From: Methanobrevibacter sp.
GTDB lineage: Archaea > Methanobacteriota > Methanobacteria > Methanobacteriales > Methanobacteriaceae
DNA: 5,001 bases
Direction of reading: 5' to 3'
NCBI GenBank assembly: GCA_030539985.1
Contig: JAUNXD010000128.1
Coordinates: 1 to 5,001 of the forward strand
A program made the translations under genes and the position numbers. This document shows positions 4,965 through 5,001 of the stretch, piece by piece. Position 1 is the stretch's first letter; each line of letters begins with the position of its first letter. A model generated the notes under the pieces. That model saw only the letters and a program-made list of their open reading frames with translations, was not told the DNA's origin and did no database searches.

Positions 4965-4970
4965 CCTCCT
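4965..4970 (-). promoter_or_regulatory. Ribosome binding site that decides the frhB start
   Basis: AGGAGG on the minus strand is 7 bases before ATG 4957 but only 1 base before TTG 4963, so the ATG is the start. Its first two bases are the last two of the upstream TAG stop. Confidence 0.85.
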
Positions 4971-5001
4971 ATAATCCTGTTTCCTCTTTAATTCTTTTTA
5001 T
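4969..5001 (-). CDS. frhG: Probable frhG, last ten codons only
   Basis: Upstream of frhB the minus strand has an open frame to the window edge ending IKRIKEETGL and a TAG stop at 4971-4969. The stop overlaps the frhB ribosome binding site, as in a tight operon. FrhG is the small, three-cluster iron-sulfur subunit of the F420-reducing hydrogenase and commonly precedes frhB (order A-D-G-B in related methanogens). With only ten residues the identity rests on gene order, not on homology. Confidence 0.65.
   Translation of the reverse strand: MKRIKEETGL

Noticed and set aside
1..5001. CRISPR array, insertion sequence or tRNA-associated att repeat
   Set aside because: No regularly spaced direct repeats, no transposase frame, and no second copy of the tRNA 3' end were seen.

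Overview
The window looks like a piece of a methanogenic archaeon of the Methanobacteriales, most likely Methanobrevibacter or a close relative. The evidence is the AT-rich DNA, a FrhB subunit of the F420-reducing hydrogenase, a type 2 (archaeal) methionine aminopeptidase, an initiator tRNA without an encoded CCA, an archaeal-looking RNase P RNA, TATA-type promoters, GGAGG/GGTGAT ribosome binding sites, and a secreted adhesin-like protein made of Ig-like repeats. The genus is inferred from these features; no database comparison was possible.

Layout, left to right. Positions 1-414 (minus strand) hold an MNT/HEPN toxin-antitoxin pair: a complete MntA-type nucleotidyltransferase overlapping by 11 bases the start of a HepT-type protein that leaves the window. 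Positions 515-824 (minus) hold the RNase P RNA gene, identified from its conserved sequence blocks and from P1 and P4 pairing. Only 8 bases upstream of it lies an initiator tRNA-Met (833-907, minus). A TATA box near 951-961 probably drives both RNAs as one transcript. Positions 999-1927 (minus) hold two unrecognised genes, 8 bases apart, each encoding one membrane segment followed by coiled coil. They diverge from map (2025-2942, plus) across a 97-base promoter region that contains a symmetric TATA element and a perfect 22-base palindrome.

The right half begins with a convergent hairpin terminator shared by map and a secreted adhesin-like protein (2983-3993, minus). Upstream of that gene is the end of the frh operon, also on the minus strand: the last ten codons of what is probably frhG (4969-5001), then frhB (4106-4957), ending in a hairpin plus T-tract that overlaps the frhB stop codon.

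Functionally, most of the window is core housekeeping: F420 reduction by hydrogenase, N-terminal methionine removal, translation initiation and tRNA 5' maturation. Accessory parts are the toxin-antitoxin pair, the adhesin-like protein and possibly the membrane coiled-coil pair. The most notable observations are the initiator tRNA/RNase P RNA tandem, the unrecognised membrane pair sharing a promoter region with map, and the strong charge polarity of the adhesin-like protein.
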